Origin: Cololabis saira
Taxonomy: Eukaryota > Chordata > Actinopteri > Beloniformes > Belonidae
Reading direction: 5' to 3'
DNA: 64,000 nt
NCBI RefSeq assembly: GCF_033807715.1
Contig: NC_084590.1
Location: forward strand, 5,597,827-5,661,826
Positions within the stretch are counted from its first letter, which is position 1. Each line of letters starts with the position of its first letter. This document shows, in pieces, positions 63,431 through 64,000 of this stretch. Under the pieces are notes generated by a model. That model searched no databases. It worked only from the letters and a program-made list of their open reading frames with translations, and was not told the DNA's origin. A program made the translations under genes and the position numbers.

Positions 63431-64000
63431 TTAACCTCATTCATAGGCAACATCTCTGGGCTCGGAGGCATCAAGAGACATGAAGAAGAGCATGAAATAC
63501 ATTTGGTTCATAACGTCTTCTATGAGTAAGAGTAAATGTCAAAGTTACTGAGTCAGCATCAGTTCACACCTGGTCCCAACATCCTGTGATTCTGGGGTTG
63601 TACACCTGCAGCTCTGAGTATTTGGGGGTCATGAGGGCAGCGACCAGGCGGTACTGTCTTTTATAACACCGTTTTTACTACAGTGGGCGGGGCATCGCCG
63701 TGCTGGGTGCTGTCAACTGTTAAAACGGGTCGTATCTTCAGGAGACCGAGGACGTGAACTGCAGGAATACTATTACAGCAGGAGGCGGGCCGACAATAGG
63801 TGCCTTTCCTTCCCTTGAGCTGAGAGGTCCTGATCAGGGACTTCTGGTCACCTGTTCGCCTGGTATTGATCCCCCTGCTGAACCTCCCCTTTATTTTCCT
63901 GTTTGTTGGAGCGGAGGATGGATGTGACCCGCGGCGCTGACCTCTACTGTGGCGGCGCCTCGGGTGGCAAGGCAGTGACAAAACCTTAATACATTGTGTT
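63431..64000. other. Intergenic DNA at right edge
   Basis: No gene recognised. A minus-strand 106-codon frame at 63661-63981 has no family resemblance. Confidence 0.4.

Overview
The window is nuclear DNA from a bony fish, probably a percomorph-type teleost. Evidence: split vertebrate genes with GT/AG introns, vertebrate-type 5S rRNA genes, TTAGGG-type repeats, and dense fish-style transposons (Tc1, hAT, PIF/Harbinger-like, fold-back MITEs, several LINE families). There is no prokaryotic or viral gene organisation.

Layout. (1) Positions 1-11100 carry the 5' half of ppm1d (Wip1 PP2C phosphatase) on the minus strand. Exons 1-3 are at 11097-10482, 6476-6248 and 3017-2893, and the later exons lie off the left edge. 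Its introns hold a Tc1 element, LINE pieces, hAT elements and microsatellites. (2) Three 50-bp tandem copies of a strong CTCF-like motif at 11279-11398 sit just upstream of ppm1d. (3) Positions 11621-33184 are a 5S rDNA array on the minus strand: seven full-length 5S genes and one truncated copy, in units of very uneven length (about 1.5-3.65 kb). The spacers carry interstitial telomeric repeats, a LINE and its shortened descendants, a 19-bp minisatellite, (AAAC)n tracts, and plus-strand exon-like segments of unknown nature. (4) Positions 33185-41370 are repeat-rich, with a complete hAT element with 8-bp target duplications, L2-type LINE fragments, about 110 copies of a 23-bp minisatellite, and a degenerate Tc1 element. 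(5) Positions 41721-54982 are a complete plus-strand pipox gene (peroxisomal sarcosine/pipecolate oxidase) in eight exons whose phases all match. (6) Positions 55000-64000 are mostly MITEs, tandem repeats (125-bp, GGAT, 21-bp) and LINE scraps, with a few unassigned exon-like segments.

The two protein genes are ordinary housekeeping or metabolic genes with no evident functional link. The unusual part is the 5S array: LINE insertion, telomeric-repeat insertion, internal duplication and deletion have changed the spacer while the 5S genes stayed nearly identical. CTCF-like motifs occur both at its ppm1d edge and in the first four units. All functional assignments come from reading the sequence; no database search was run.
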